Below the pieces are notes generated by a model. That model searched no databases. It was not told the origin of the DNA and was given only the letters and a program-made list of their open reading frames with translations. Shown piece after piece: positions 15,956-24,208 of a DNA stretch of 64,000 nucleotides (positions are counted from its first letter, which is position 1; each line of letters starts with the position of its first letter). A program made the translations under genes and the position numbers. This DNA comes from UBA6144 sp964399165 (GTDB lineage: Bacteria; Bdellovibrionota; Bacteriovoracia; Bacteriovoracales; Bacteriovoracaceae): NCBI GenBank assembly GCA_964399165.1, contig CAYNPO010000015.1:1-64000 (forward strand). The letters run 5' to 3'.

Positions 15956-17153
15956 GGGCCGTGGTCCTTTCCATCTCGCCCACCACCTTGCGCATGCTCC
16001 ATAAGTAGCCGGCGAAGATGACCACGAAGTTAAAGGCCGCCATGGCCGCGAATGCTTCCGGACGGTAGAGCGGCGTCACCACCTGGGGAATCTGGATGCC
16101 CGCCCGGGCCGAGGCGGTTTGACCCAGCCACGCGAGGTCGATGCCCACATGGGAGGTCCCCCACGCGAACATGCCTCCCACCACTCCGGTCACCACCATC
16201 GTGAAGAGATACAGCCAACCTGCCTCGAAAACCCCGAGCCGCAACAAGGCTGCGCGGGGCACTCCCACGGTGGAGAGCATGCGCAACTCCGGAAGGCGTT
16301 CCTGCCACAACACCGCGATAGGGGCGCCGATGGCCAGAATTCCCACCGCCAGCATGTAGATCATGAAGAAGCGGGTGATTCCGTCCTGAAGGCCAACCAC
16401 CGCCGCGAGCTCCGGGTGGACCTGCTGCCACGTGCGCCGGGGAAATGCCTTCAAAGACGCCGGCGCGGGACCGGGGCCGGGATAGGCGACCAAACGGTGG
16501 AAAAGACCCGGATCGTCTGGAAGCCCCAGCAAAGTGCGCATTCCAGAGTGGGACAAGTACAAATAAGTTTCTTCGTAGCTGGGCCCGTGACGGCGGTAGA
16601 TCCCGGCCACGCGCAAATTTTCGGAACGCAGTCCTCCATCGCCTGTCTGGACATAGATGGGTACGTTGTCCCCCGGAACCACGTCCAAAGCCCGCGCCAA
16701 GGATTCCCCTAGCACGGCTGCAAAGCCCTCCTGACCATCCAGCCAACGCATCTCGGGCATGCCGAACAAGGAAATGTGTTGCGAGGGATGGATGCCGATG
16801 AGTTTCACGCCCCTGGGACCGTCCGTATGAACGATGGTGGCGGGGGATACAAGTTCGGGTGAAGCCCGCCAGCCCTCGGGCCAGGTCAATCCCGTTGGGA
16901 GCGCGGCAGGAGGAAACGGACTGCGTTCACGCTCGTAGGCGGGAGCGAGCCATTGCAGCTCTCCGGTGTTGGCGGTTTTGATCGCGTCCACCAAGTCGGC
17001 GTTTTTGGCGTCGAACACGGCCACCATCCAAAGGGAAAAGACGCAGACGCCAGTCACCGTGGTGAGCACGAATGCATTGCGGCCCCGCTGCCGCCACACC
17101 ATCCGAGCGGCGTGGCGACAGGCGAAGGCCCATGGGAAGCGGGGGAGGGTCAT
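15948..17153 (-). CDS. ABC transporter permease, FtsX/MacB-type, copy A
   Basis: A 401-residue partner of the neighbouring permease with the same layout: helix near 28-48, periplasmic domain to about 265, then helices near 270-290, 315-345 and 365-390. The cytosolic coupling segment reads WQERLPELRMLSTVGVPRAALLRLG. Two different permeases in tandem fit a heterodimeric LolCE-like exporter. Start ATG overlaps the stop of the upstream acyltransferase gene as ATGA. Confidence 0.85.
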   Translation of the reverse strand: MTLPRFPWAFACRHAARMVWRQRGRNAFVLTTVTGVCVFSLWMVAVFDAKNADLVDAIKTANTGELQWLAPAYERERSPFPPAALPTGLTWPEGWRASPELVSPATIVHTDGPRGVKLIGIHPSQHISLFGMPEMRWLDGQEGFAAVLGESLARALDVVPGDNVPIYVQTGDGGLRSENLRVAGIYRRHGPSYEETYLYLSHSGMRTLLGLPDDPGLFHRLVAYPGPGPAPASLKAFPRRTWQQVHPELAAVVGLQDGITRFFMIYMLAVGILAIGAPIAVLWQERLPELRMLSTVGVPRAALLRLGVFEAGWLYLFTMVVTGVVGGMFAWGTSHVGIDLAWLGQTASARAGIQIPQVVTPLYRPEAFAAMAAFNFVVIFAGYLWSMRKVVGEMERTTAHG

Positions 17154-17974
17154 ACCAGGCCCGCGGGATTCTCGAAGTGGCGCCTGAAAGACTTTGCCAT
17201 TTTAGAAGCGTGCACGCCATCGATCACGCGGTGGTCGAAGGTGACTCCGAACTTGATGCGCTGGCCGACCCTGAGCTGTCCCGTGGCCTCATCCACCACG
17301 GCCCCTGGGCGGGCGGCACCCACGGCGACGATCAGCGGGACGCGGCTGTAGTAAGGAATAGGCGTGAAAGCGAACTCCGCGCCCAAGGAGCCAATGCTGG
17401 TGACCATGACGCTACCAAATGGATCCCGTTCCACGTTGAGGGCGGGGGACCAGAGGTTGAGGTTGAAGAGGACGAACCCGATGCCGTCAAGCACGTAACG
17501 CAGGAGCATGGTAGGGACGAAGCCAACGACACTCTTGATCTTGTTGAAGTGTGGGTCGCCTTCGGCACGCAGGCGTCGGGCGCGCTGGTTCACCTCGGCC
17601 ATGGCCTCGGCGAGAGGCTTTTTGTCCAAGCCACGCAAGACGATGCCGGTGAGGTCCTCCCCTTCTTCATCCACCGCCACGTGGAGAAAAACGTCCACGT
17701 CCTCGCGCTGCCAGAGTTGCCCCCAGCGCACCACGCGGTTGATGACGGGGTTTTCTTGGATGGTCTTGGCCACCGCCTTTGCGGCGAGATGGGTGAGCGT
17801 GAGTTTCTCGCCGCGGTCGTTATACTCGCGCACCATCGCCAGGGCGGGGCCCGCATCCAACTCCACCATGCCGTACACGCTGGAATCGCCGGACACCCGC
17901 CAAGTCCCCAGTGAGATCTTGCGCCAAGGGGACATGCGGACTTTCTTGATCTTCGCGATGTTCTTTGAAATCAT
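17150..17974 (-). CDS. Stand-alone 2-oxoacid dehydrogenase E2-type acyltransferase domain
   Basis: A 274-residue protein consisting only of the trimeric catalytic domain of dihydrolipoyl acyltransferases. The active-site His-x3-Asp-Gly is present in FDHRVIDG near residue 250. The N-terminal lipoyl and E1/E3-binding domains are absent, and no E1 or E3 gene is nearby, so it probably moves acyl groups from CoA to an acceptor other than lipoyl-E2. Two starts are possible: 17974 (MISKNI) or 17935 (MSPWRKISLGTW, where homology usually begins). The first leaves only 6 bases to the divergent PAP2 start. It heads an operon with the two permeases. Confidence 0.8.
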   Translation of the reverse strand: MISKNIAKIKKVRMSPWRKISLGTWRVSGDSSVYGMVELDAGPALAMVREYNDRGEKLTLTHLAAKAVAKTIQENPVINRVVRWGQLWQREDVDVFLHVAVDEEGEDLTGIVLRGLDKKPLAEAMAEVNQRARRLRAEGDPHFNKIKSVVGFVPTMLLRYVLDGIGFVLFNLNLWSPALNVERDPFGSVMVTSIGSLGAEFAFTPIPYYSRVPLIVAVGAARPGAVVDEATGQLRVGQRIKFGVTFDHRVIDGVHASKMAKSFRRHFENPAGLV

Positions 17975-17980
17975 CCCTGC

Positions 17981-18607
17981 ATGTCCCTGCCCAGACTCCA
18001 GGAGCGCTTCCGCGCGGTGGCCCCGTTCCTGGCGCTGCTGGTGGTTTACGCCGTTCTCTACTTGCTGAACAACCGCTTCCAGTGGCGAGAGGCGTGGACT
18101 GTTCCACGGACACCCGTCGATGACGCTGTCGCACTCATGCCTTCCGCCATTTATCTTTACATACTCGCCTACCCCCTTCCAGCCGTGTTTTACGGATGGC
18201 GCGTGGAGCATGGCGACCACCGCCCATTCCTGCGCTCCTTTGCGGCCCTGACTTTGTTGAGCAATTTGTTTTTCTTCCTGATACCAACAACTGTTCCCCG
18301 TCTTTCCCCCTCATGGCACGCCATGGGGGGAGCCGAGCAGTTTCTTTTCAGCCTCGTCCTCACCGCAGACCAGCCTTACAACTGCCTGCCGAGTCTGCAC
18401 GTGAGCACCGTGGCCCTCGTGGCGCTGCATGCCTGGGAGTTGAACCGGCCCTTGGGTTTATTCCTGGCCGCCATCACGCTTTCGATTGCCTGGTCCACTT
18501 TGGCGGTGGGGCAGCACTTGGCCCTGGACGCCTTGGGGGGGGCCATTGCGGCGGTCCTGTCGTATTTGCTCGCGCCCCGCCTATGGAGAACAAAGTATGA
18601 AGCCTGA
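17981..18607 (+). CDS. PAP2-superfamily membrane phosphatase/phosphotransferase (AUR1-like PSLH motif)
   Basis: A 208-residue membrane protein with about six helices. Active-site motif 2 is PSLHVS (137-142, His140) and motif 3 is STLAVGQHLALD (172-183, His179 and Asp183). Motif 1 (KxxxxxxRP) is not evident. PSLH rather than PSGH is characteristic of PAP2 members that act as phosphotransferases on lipids such as inositol-phosphorylceramide synthase, so headgroup transfer on a ceramide- or diacylglycerol-like lipid is plausible. The next gene starts inside its last codons (11-base overlap). Confidence 0.8.
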   Translation: MSLPRLQERFRAVAPFLALLVVYAVLYLLNNRFQWREAWTVPRTPVDDAVALMPSAIYLYILAYPLPAVFYGWRVEHGDHRPFLRSFAALTLLSNLFFFLIPTTVPRLSPSWHAMGGAEQFLFSLVLTADQPYNCLPSLHVSTVALVALHAWELNRPLGLFLAAITLSIAWSTLAVGQHLALDALGGAIAAVLSYLLAPRLWRTKYEA

Positions 18608-19460
18608 TTCCCTGCCTCCTTGGCCCAAGGGATCCGCCGAAGAAAAAGTAACGAGGTTTTACGCCCACGGCGTGGAGAACTACGGGGACTTCCATGGCGG
18701 TTACCTGAATTTTGGTTGGTGGGACGACGGCCAGGAGGATTACCTGGTCGCTGCGGAAACTCTCGTGCGCAAGCTCGCGGGCATGCTGCGGCTGGCTCCG
18801 GAATCGCGCCTGCTCGATGTGGCCTGTGGCATGGGCGGCCAGGACGTCTTGATCGCCAAAGAATTCCCAGTGGGCAAAATTACCGCCTTCGACCTCATGG
18901 CTGAACACCTCGTCCACGTGAAGCGCCGTGTGGACGCCTCGGGTACGGGCGACAAGATAGAGATGCGCCAGGGTACGGCCACGGCGTTGCCCTTTCCCGA
19001 CGCTTCTTACGACCGCGTCTTGTGCATTGAGGGCATCGTGCACTTCAAGACCCGGGAGAAGTTCTTCCAAGAGTGCCAGCGCGTGCTCAAACCCGGGGGC
19101 CGCGTGGTCTTTTCCGACTACGCCGTCCGTAAGGAACCCCGGAACGCGGCGGAGCGGGGGATCCTGCGCCTCGTGACAGCCCTTTGGAACATTCCCTATG
19201 AGAACGCCGATTCCCCCCGCCAGTACAAAGCGCGCTTGGAGCGCAATGGTTTCAAGAACGTGGTGGTGCACGAGGTGGGCGAGAGGGTGATCCCCGGTTA
19301 CTGCCGGGAACAGGCGCGCCCCGAGTGCATCGCCGAACTGGTCCGCATCCGCGGTTGGTTCGCCGGGCGCGTGGGCCACGTCATCGACGTGGTGCTAGAC
19401 AAGGCCTACCGCATGGGATTGGTGGAGTACGTGCTGGTGGAAGCGGACGTGGCCAAGTAG
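18597..19460 (+). CDS. SAM-dependent methyltransferase (UbiE/sterol-methyltransferase-like)
   Basis: A 287-residue class I methyltransferase. The N-terminal FYAHGVENYGDFHGGYLNFGWWDDG is reminiscent of sterol/tocopherol and cyclopropane-type methyltransferases. SAM motif I is LLDVACGMGG (72-81), followed by ITAFDLMAEH and motif VLKPGGRVVFSDY. The C-terminal region is amphipathic. A lipophilic substrate is likely given family resemblance and the PAP2 partner gene upstream, but the substrate is not determinable. Translationally coupled to the PAP2 gene. Convergent with the CarF-type gene after 3 bases. Confidence 0.85.
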   Translation: MKPDSLPPWPKGSAEEKVTRFYAHGVENYGDFHGGYLNFGWWDDGQEDYLVAAETLVRKLAGMLRLAPESRLLDVACGMGGQDVLIAKEFPVGKITAFDLMAEHLVHVKRRVDASGTGDKIEMRQGTATALPFPDASYDRVLCIEGIVHFKTREKFFQECQRVLKPGGRVVFSDYAVRKEPRNAAERGILRLVTALWNIPYENADSPRQYKARLERNGFKNVVVHEVGERVIPGYCREQARPECIAELVRIRGWFAGRVGHVIDVVLDKAYRMGLVEYVLVEADVAK

Positions 19461-19463
19461 GGT

Positions 19464-20168
19464 TCAGCCCTTGCCTCGTTTGATCCAGGCTCGGTCGTCT
19501 TCCCTGGGCTTCCAACCCGTCGCCGCGGTGATGACTGACTCAAGCTTGCGGTAGACCCCGAAGTAGTCCAGGCCGCGGTTGAGGACGCCGGACGTGATGG
19601 CGTAGTCGGTGGTGTGATCCCCCGAATGGTGGCGGGCGTGGTTTTCGCGGCTAAGGACGAGTCCCGTGCGTCCCACCGTCCGCACCACCCAACCAGGGTC
19701 GGTGGCATGCGCCCATTTGTGGATCTGGTTGGTAAGTACGATCCAAACGGTGAAGCTGAGGCAGCCCGCCACGGACACGCCTTCCCATCCCAGCGCCGCG
19801 GGCACGACCAACACTGGCAAACTGATCATGCAGCAAGCGCCGTTGGTCTCAACCCAGCCGTGGGTGATGATCTTCTCCGGCAACACGTGGTGCTCGCGGA
19901 AACTGTGGATGAGGGTGGGACCCAAGATGGGCCAGTCCGAGCGGCCCCAGGTGTCGGCGAACCAGTGGACGGTGCCAGAAATGAAGTCGGCGAGCAGCCA
20001 TGTGCCGACCAGGACGGCCGCTAGCTGCCAAGACCATGCCGGCGGATTTCTCCACAAAATCATGGCCAACCATGCGCACAACCCCAGGTTCGCTGCCACG
20101 CAGGCGCTTTCCCAGAGCCGATTGCTCGGAGGTGGTGGCGGGATGATGGGATTCTTCGCCGGTTCCAT
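19464..20168 (-). CDS. carF: Plasmanylethanolamine desaturase (CarF/TMEM189/Kua family)
   Basis: A 234-residue integral membrane protein. Established knowledge: CarF of myxobacteria and human PEDS1 introduce the vinyl-ether bond that turns alkyl ether lipids into plasmalogens. The diiron His pattern is complete: DFISGTVHWFADTWG (61-75), H88 with REHH (91-94), ITHGWVETNG (101-110), NQIHKWAH (147-154) and NHARHHSGDHTTDYAIT (176-192). Four hydrophobic segments are visible. The gene implies that this organism makes ether lipids. It is divergent from the acyltransferase gene, with only 27 bases between the start codons. Confidence 0.93.
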   Translation of the reverse strand: MEPAKNPIIPPPPPSNRLWESACVAANLGLCAWLAMILWRNPPAWSWQLAAVLVGTWLLADFISGTVHWFADTWGRSDWPILGPTLIHSFREHHVLPEKIITHGWVETNGACCMISLPVLVVPAALGWEGVSVAGCLSFTVWIVLTNQIHKWAHATDPGWVVRTVGRTGLVLSRENHARHHSGDHTTDYAITSGVLNRGLDYFGVYRKLESVITAATGWKPREDDRAWIKRGKG

Positions 20169-20181
20169 GCCGCTCCGATTG

Positions 20182-20187
20182 TATAAT
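20182..20187 (+). promoter_or_regulatory. -10 box of a very short-leader promoter
   Basis: TATAATGGGGAGGC immediately precedes the ATG at 20196, so initiation would fall within one or two bases of the start codon unless another promoter is used. No clear -35 box at normal spacing. Confidence 0.4.
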
Positions 20188-20195
20188 GGGGAGGC

Positions 20196-21164
20196 ATGAC
20201 ACCGGAAGCCTCCATCAGCCTATGGTTCCGCCTGCTGCGAGAGCGCGGCGAATGCATGGATTTCACCATCTGCCGGCGCCACGCCCGGACGGGTGAGCTC
20301 AAGGAAAACGAATTCTTCCACGGGGACGTGGACGGCATTTCGGCCATCCTCCGTCTGGTCCAAGAGGACGGGGAAACCGAGCTGTACCTGCCGCAGCTCC
20401 CACCGCGCCCGTTTCCCCCGGCGGCTTTCGTCTGGTTGTCGTTCTTCCGCTACCTCGCGCGACTCCCCTTCCGCTCCCCGCCCTGGACGCTGCCCCCCAC
20501 GGGATGGGCCCCCATCCCCGGGAATCCCGAGCGGCCCACCGCCCGGGCCTTCGCAGTACTGGATGAGGCGCAGACGAAGAAAGTGTGGGAGAACGCCAAG
20601 GCTTTGGGCGTGGGGCGCATGGCGTATTTGCTCCACCATCTGGATCGAGCGGTCCTCCCGTGGTTGGCAGAAAGCCCCCACCCACGCCATTGGCTCCTGC
20701 CCGTGCACCTGCGCCCGAATCTGGACCTCACCCAGCCAGCCCAAGGCAACATGACGGGATTCGCCGACGCCGCCATCCGGGACCGTGATGATCCCGTCAC
20801 TCTGGAGCGCCAACTCCGCCGCGTCTTCAACCGCGGAGACCACTATGGGGGCTGGCGCGGGGTGGCCCTGGGTCAAGTGCTGGGGGAGAACCTGCTGCGG
20901 AAAGTGGTGGGGCTCAATGACCGGCTGCAGGTGCGCACGGGCGTGTTCACCTACCTGGGAAACTGGAACTCTAGGTCAGGGTCGGCGTTCGATTGGTTCG
21001 GCTACCCGCCCGTGCTGCGGGCCCAGCCGTTCGGGGCCATGAGCAGCTCCCTGGACGGTCGCCAGGTCCTGACCGTGCTGATGCACCCGTCCCTGACGCG
21101 CTCGCCGGATACCGCGCGTGAGGCGCTGGAACGTTGGGTTCAAGGGCTCACGGCGGGCGGCTAG
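20196..21164 (+). CDS. Putative acyltransferase with HxxxDG motif (WS/DGAT/condensation superfamily)
   Basis: A 322-residue protein I do not match to a named family by its full length, but EFFHGDVDGISAI contains the HxxxDG active site (His42 to Gly47) near the N terminus, preceded by a strand, as in the CoA-dependent acyltransferase superfamily (wax ester synthase, Pap, condensation domains). GNMTGFADAAIRD and RTGVFTYLGNW further down resemble the second-lobe segments of these proteins. It is shorter than bifunctional WS/DGAT enzymes (about 450). The neighbourhood suggests esterification of a lipid. Its last 189 bases overlap a gene on the other strand. Confidence 0.6.
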   Translation: MTPEASISLWFRLLRERGECMDFTICRRHARTGELKENEFFHGDVDGISAILRLVQEDGETELYLPQLPPRPFPPAAFVWLSFFRYLARLPFRSPPWTLPPTGWAPIPGNPERPTARAFAVLDEAQTKKVWENAKALGVGRMAYLLHHLDRAVLPWLAESPHPRHWLLPVHLRPNLDLTQPAQGNMTGFADAAIRDRDDPVTLERQLRRVFNRGDHYGGWRGVALGQVLGENLLRKVVGLNDRLQVRTGVFTYLGNWNSRSGSAFDWFGYPPVLRAQPFGAMSSSLDGRQVLTVLMHPSLTRSPDTAREALERWVQGLTAGG

Positions 21165-21926
21165 GCGCTCGAGTGTGGTGGCCTTCACCTCACGGAAGCG
21201 TTTGAAGTAGTCCCGGTGGTTGGTCTCCGCCCAGCGGTCCCAGAAATTGTAGTACAGGCCGAAGTTACTGCGCGGGTGCGAGTGGTGCATGGAGTGGTGG
21301 GTGGCGCTGTTGGATTCGCGCAAAAGGGGGAAGTCGTACAGGAAGCGCGGGTAGAACTCGTAGGGCATGTGGCCCGCGGTGTTGGCGGCGAACATAAAAA
21401 ACCACATGAAGTACAGTGTGCCCATGGACACGGGCACAACGAACGGGAAAACTAGAAAGAAGCCGAAATGGATGGCGGCTTCCACTGGGTGGAAGCTGAA
21501 GACGCTGAGTGGCGTCGGCACGGTCGCGCGGTGGTGGAAGTTGTGGCGCTTGAGGAGCCAGGGCCAAGCGTGCATGAGACGATGGGTCCAATAGAAGTAG
21601 GCGTCGTGGGCCAGGACCACCAGCGGCAGGCTGAGCAGATCCCAACCTAGGTCGTCTCCGCCCCAACCTTCGCGGATGGTGAGCCATCCCGTCTCTCGGG
21701 CCCAAGCCATGGTGCCCAGGGTGATGGCCAACACGACGAAGGAACCCAGGGTCCCCGTCACCTCGTGCTTCCACAACACATGGTCTCGCAGGACGCGCAC
21801 CTGCCAGGGGCCGAGCAACCCCGAGGGACGAAGGCACAGACCCACGTGCAGGGGCACGCAGACCATCAGCCACAGGCCGGCGGCCGCACCGAGATGGGAA
21901 AGGACGAAGGACAGTCCTTCAGCCAT
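20976..21926 (-). CDS. Sterol desaturase / fatty acid hydroxylase family protein
   Basis: A 316-residue membrane diiron enzyme. The eight-His pattern is present: HDAYFYWTHRLMH (107-119), HNFHH (128-132), a central NTAGH, and HHSMHH later. Related enzymes hydroxylate or desaturate sterols, sphingoid bases or alkylglycerols. The ATG at 21926 is preferred because GGGAGG is six bases upstream; another ATG at 21932 sits directly on the Shine-Dalgarno. After RFREVKATTLERL the last about 60 residues are Arg/Gly-rich and run antisense to the 3' end of the convergent acyltransferase gene, so the C-terminal tail is dubious or a long true overlap. Confidence 0.85.
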   Translation of the reverse strand: MAEGLSFVLSHLGAAAGLWLMVCVPLHVGLCLRPSGLLGPWQVRVLRDHVLWKHEVTGTLGSFVVLAITLGTMAWARETGWLTIREGWGGDDLGWDLLSLPLVVLAHDAYFYWTHRLMHAWPWLLKRHNFHHRATVPTPLSVFSFHPVEAAIHFGFFLVFPFVVPVSMGTLYFMWFFMFAANTAGHMPYEFYPRFLYDFPLLRESNSATHHSMHHSHPRSNFGLYYNFWDRWAETNHRDYFKRFREVKATTLERLAARREPLNPTFQRLTRGIRRARQGRVHQHGQDLATVQGAAHGPERLGPQHGRVAEPIERRP

Positions 21927-22587
21927 CCTCATCCTCCCGGTGCTTCACGAACTCCCGCATGCGGGGATGCTTGGACGTCTCAAGGCTGGGCGCGAGGGTT
22001 CCGAAGGCCCAGTCCCAAATGGGAGACACCTGGCCGAAGTTCACCCGTGGACGCACATGGTGCGTGAGGTGGAAATCCTGGAGCCACTTGAGGGGACCTC
22101 CTTTCCATACTTGTTGGTGAACCAGGTAGTGCACCCATTCGTAACCGAAATAAATCAACATGAGCGCAGTGGTGAGGTAGAGCGCCGCCAGGGAGTTCCC
22201 TCCAGTGATGGCCCAGAGGATGCCGAAGTGGAGGAAAGCCCCCGCCACGCCCGTGACCCAGCCGGAGGTGATCACGGCCAGGTCGTCGGGCGTCTCATGG
22301 TGGTAAAGATGGAAGGAGCCCACCACGTTCTTGAGCCACTTCTGGCGCGGGTTCCAATGGAAGTAGAAACGGTGGATGAGGTATTCCACGTAAGTCCAAT
22401 AGAAATACGCCAGGGGAAGCGCCACCAAGGCCCACAGCGGCTCGAAGGTTCCGGAACTCTCCACGATGGCGCATACGCCGAATGCCACCAACGGCAGCAG
22501 GAACCAAAGCACGCCCCACGGGTTCTTCGCTGCGAAGAACTTCAGGAGGTAGCGGTGTTCCTGGACTATGTAGGTCGCTTTGCTCAA
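21919..22587 (-). CDS. Fatty acid hydroxylase (FA2H/Scs7-like)
   Basis: A 222-residue membrane diiron oxygenase. Motifs EYLIHRFYFHW (68-78), FHLYHH (92-97), YEWVHYLVH (149-157) and FHLTHH (172-177) give the histidine set of fatty acid 2-hydroxylases, which hydroxylate the acyl chain of sphingolipids at C2. The start codon is TTG at 22587, overlapping the upstream stop as TTGA; GGGGAGG lies 7 bases before it, which supports this unusual start. It lies in a leftward operon: hydrolase, this gene, then the sterol-desaturase-like gene (8-base overlap). Confidence 0.87.
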   Translation of the reverse strand: MSKATYIVQEHRYLLKFFAAKNPWGVLWFLLPLVAFGVCAIVESSGTFEPLWALVALPLAYFYWTYVEYLIHRFYFHWNPRQKWLKNVVGSFHLYHHETPDDLAVITSGWVTGVAGAFLHFGILWAITGGNSLAALYLTTALMLIYFGYEWVHYLVHQQVWKGGPLKWLQDFHLTHHVRPRVNFGQVSPIWDWAFGTLAPSLETSKHPRMREFVKHREDEDG

Positions 22588-23330
22588 GCCAGGGCCTCCC
22601 CGAACAGGCGGTTGCTGAAAGAGCGGCGGTCATAGAACTGGGGAGTCATGCGGATGACGGCGGAAGCATGGTCGAGCTCACGGATGGCCTCGTGGGCCAA
22701 GCCGTCGATCTTCGTGTTGGCCAAGGGGACCATGCCATCGTTGGGGAGGCCCCAACCATGCATGAGGTCCCGGGTGATCTTGAGGATGGAGTCGAAGCGG
22801 CCGGGCTCGGGGCTCTTGCTGCTGCCCACACACTGGATGTTGAGGTGGCGGCCAATGGCCTTGATCTCGGCGGCGTGCTCGGCTACGTAGGCACGGCGGT
22901 GTTGGGTGGTGAGTTCCTCGGCGGAACGGATGTCCCCGCGCATGAGCTGGAAGCCCATCCAGGTCATGGAGCGCCGTAGGTCGCCCCCTAGGGCGAAATC
23001 GGCCAACGGCGTCCCCAGCAGCGGGCTTTGCATGAAAATGGCCTTCTTGATCTTCCGGTGGGTTTCCGGGTAGCGAATCAAGCAGTCCAGGGAGTCCACT
23101 CCCCCTTTGCTGTGGCCGAATAGAATGACACTGCCGTCTTCCTTGGCCATTAGCAGATCCCGGATGGCCTGGGAGTTGGGTCCGACCAAACCCTCGGTAT
23201 GGATAGGGGCGACCTCGTATTCCACCCCACGCTGCTCAAGGTACGCCATCTGGTCTACGAAATAGACACCCAGGACGCCGTTGATGAACGGCGAAAACAT
23301 GCCGGGGACGAAGCAAACACTTGGTTTCAT
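22584..23330 (-). CDS. Alpha/beta hydrolase (lipase/esterase-like)
   Basis: A 248-residue serine hydrolase. GHSKGG at 72-77 is the nucleophile elbow with Ser74; the oxyanion region FVPGMF lies near 7-12, and a late His (ELDHASAV) can complete the triad. There is no signal peptide, so the protein is cytosolic or membrane-associated. The ATG at 23330 is where homology-like sequence starts; an upstream extension lacks a ribosome-binding site. Likely an acyl-ester hydrolase working with the two hydroxylase-family enzymes encoded downstream in the same operon; substrate unknown. Confidence 0.78.
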   Translation of the reverse strand: MKPSVCFVPGMFSPFINGVLGVYFVDQMAYLEQRGVEYEVAPIHTEGLVGPNSQAIRDLLMAKEDGSVILFGHSKGGVDSLDCLIRYPETHRKIKKAIFMQSPLLGTPLADFALGGDLRRSMTWMGFQLMRGDIRSAEELTTQHRRAYVAEHAAEIKAIGRHLNIQCVGSSKSPEPGRFDSILKITRDLMHGWGLPNDGMVPLANTKIDGLAHEAIRELDHASAVIRMTPQFYDRRSFSNRLFGEALA

Positions 23331-23409
23331 GGGCACGATTCTCCCACTATGGGTTTTCTTTAGGCCAGAAGAGTGCAATCCCCCGGCCAGACCATGCTAG
23401 GCTAACCCC

Positions 23410-24207
23410 ATGGGATTCCTCGCCAAACGCCGCCAGCTGATAGAGCTGCAAGACCTCCCGTGGCTCCCCTCCTCGATCCGTAACGGGGTCACGGACTACC
23501 TGCAGTTCACTGTGTCCACCTTGAACCTCTACGCCCCAGCAGAAGCGGTGGTGTTGGACCTCTTCCAACGAGCCGGGACTCACGAGGTGGTGGACTTGTG
23601 CTCCGGTGGGGCAGGCCCCCACCGCGAACTGCGCTCACGCCTTGCCCAGGCCACCGGCAAGAACGTGGTGGTCACCCTTACGGACAAATTCCCCAACGTG
23701 GAACTTTTCCGCCGCCTGGAGGCCGGTAGCCGAGGGACCCTACGTCACTTGGACTTTTCGGTGGACGCGCGCGCGGTTCCCGCCGGTATCCATGGGGTGC
23801 GCACGCTCTTCACCGCCCTCCACCACTTCACGGACGCCGACGCCCGCGCCATCTTGCGGGACGCTTTCGAAAAAAGGCGACCCATCGCGGTCTTCGAGTT
23901 CACAGAACGCCGTTGGGTGAACCTTCTGGCGGCGATCCCCACCCCGCTGTGGATGTTTCTTTTTACTCCCCTCTTGCGGCCCTGGAAGGTCTCGCGTTTC
24001 TTCTGGACCTACGTCATCCCCGCCATACCGGCGGTAGCCTGGTGGGACATCACCGTCTCCATCTTGCGCACCCGCGACGAGCGGGAGCTGCACGGGTTGC
24101 TAACGCCATTGCAGGCGCCGGATTACGAGTGGCGCGTGGGGCGCACGCCCACGGGCTTCGGCATGGGAGTCATCTACCTCACGGGTTGCCCCAGGAAGGA
24201 ACGCTGA
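23410..24207 (+). CDS. Class I SAM-dependent methyltransferase-like protein
   Basis: A 265-residue protein. VVDLCSGGAGP (60-70) is a SAM-binding motif I, and TLTDKFPNV and VRTLFTALHHF fit the following strands of the methyltransferase fold. A hydrophobic, aromatic-rich stretch (about 175-225) probably forms one or two membrane-contacting helices, implying a lipid substrate. It is followed after a single base by the P450 gene, so the two are co-translated. Function beyond methyl transfer is not determinable. Confidence 0.65.
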   Translation: MGFLAKRRQLIELQDLPWLPSSIRNGVTDYLQFTVSTLNLYAPAEAVVLDLFQRAGTHEVVDLCSGGAGPHRELRSRLAQATGKNVVVTLTDKFPNVELFRRLEAGSRGTLRHLDFSVDARAVPAGIHGVRTLFTALHHFTDADARAILRDAFEKRRPIAVFEFTERRWVNLLAAIPTPLWMFLFTPLLRPWKVSRFFWTYVIPAIPAVAWWDITVSILRTRDERELHGLLTPLQAPDYEWRVGRTPTGFGMGVIYLTGCPRKER

Positions 24208-24208
24208 A

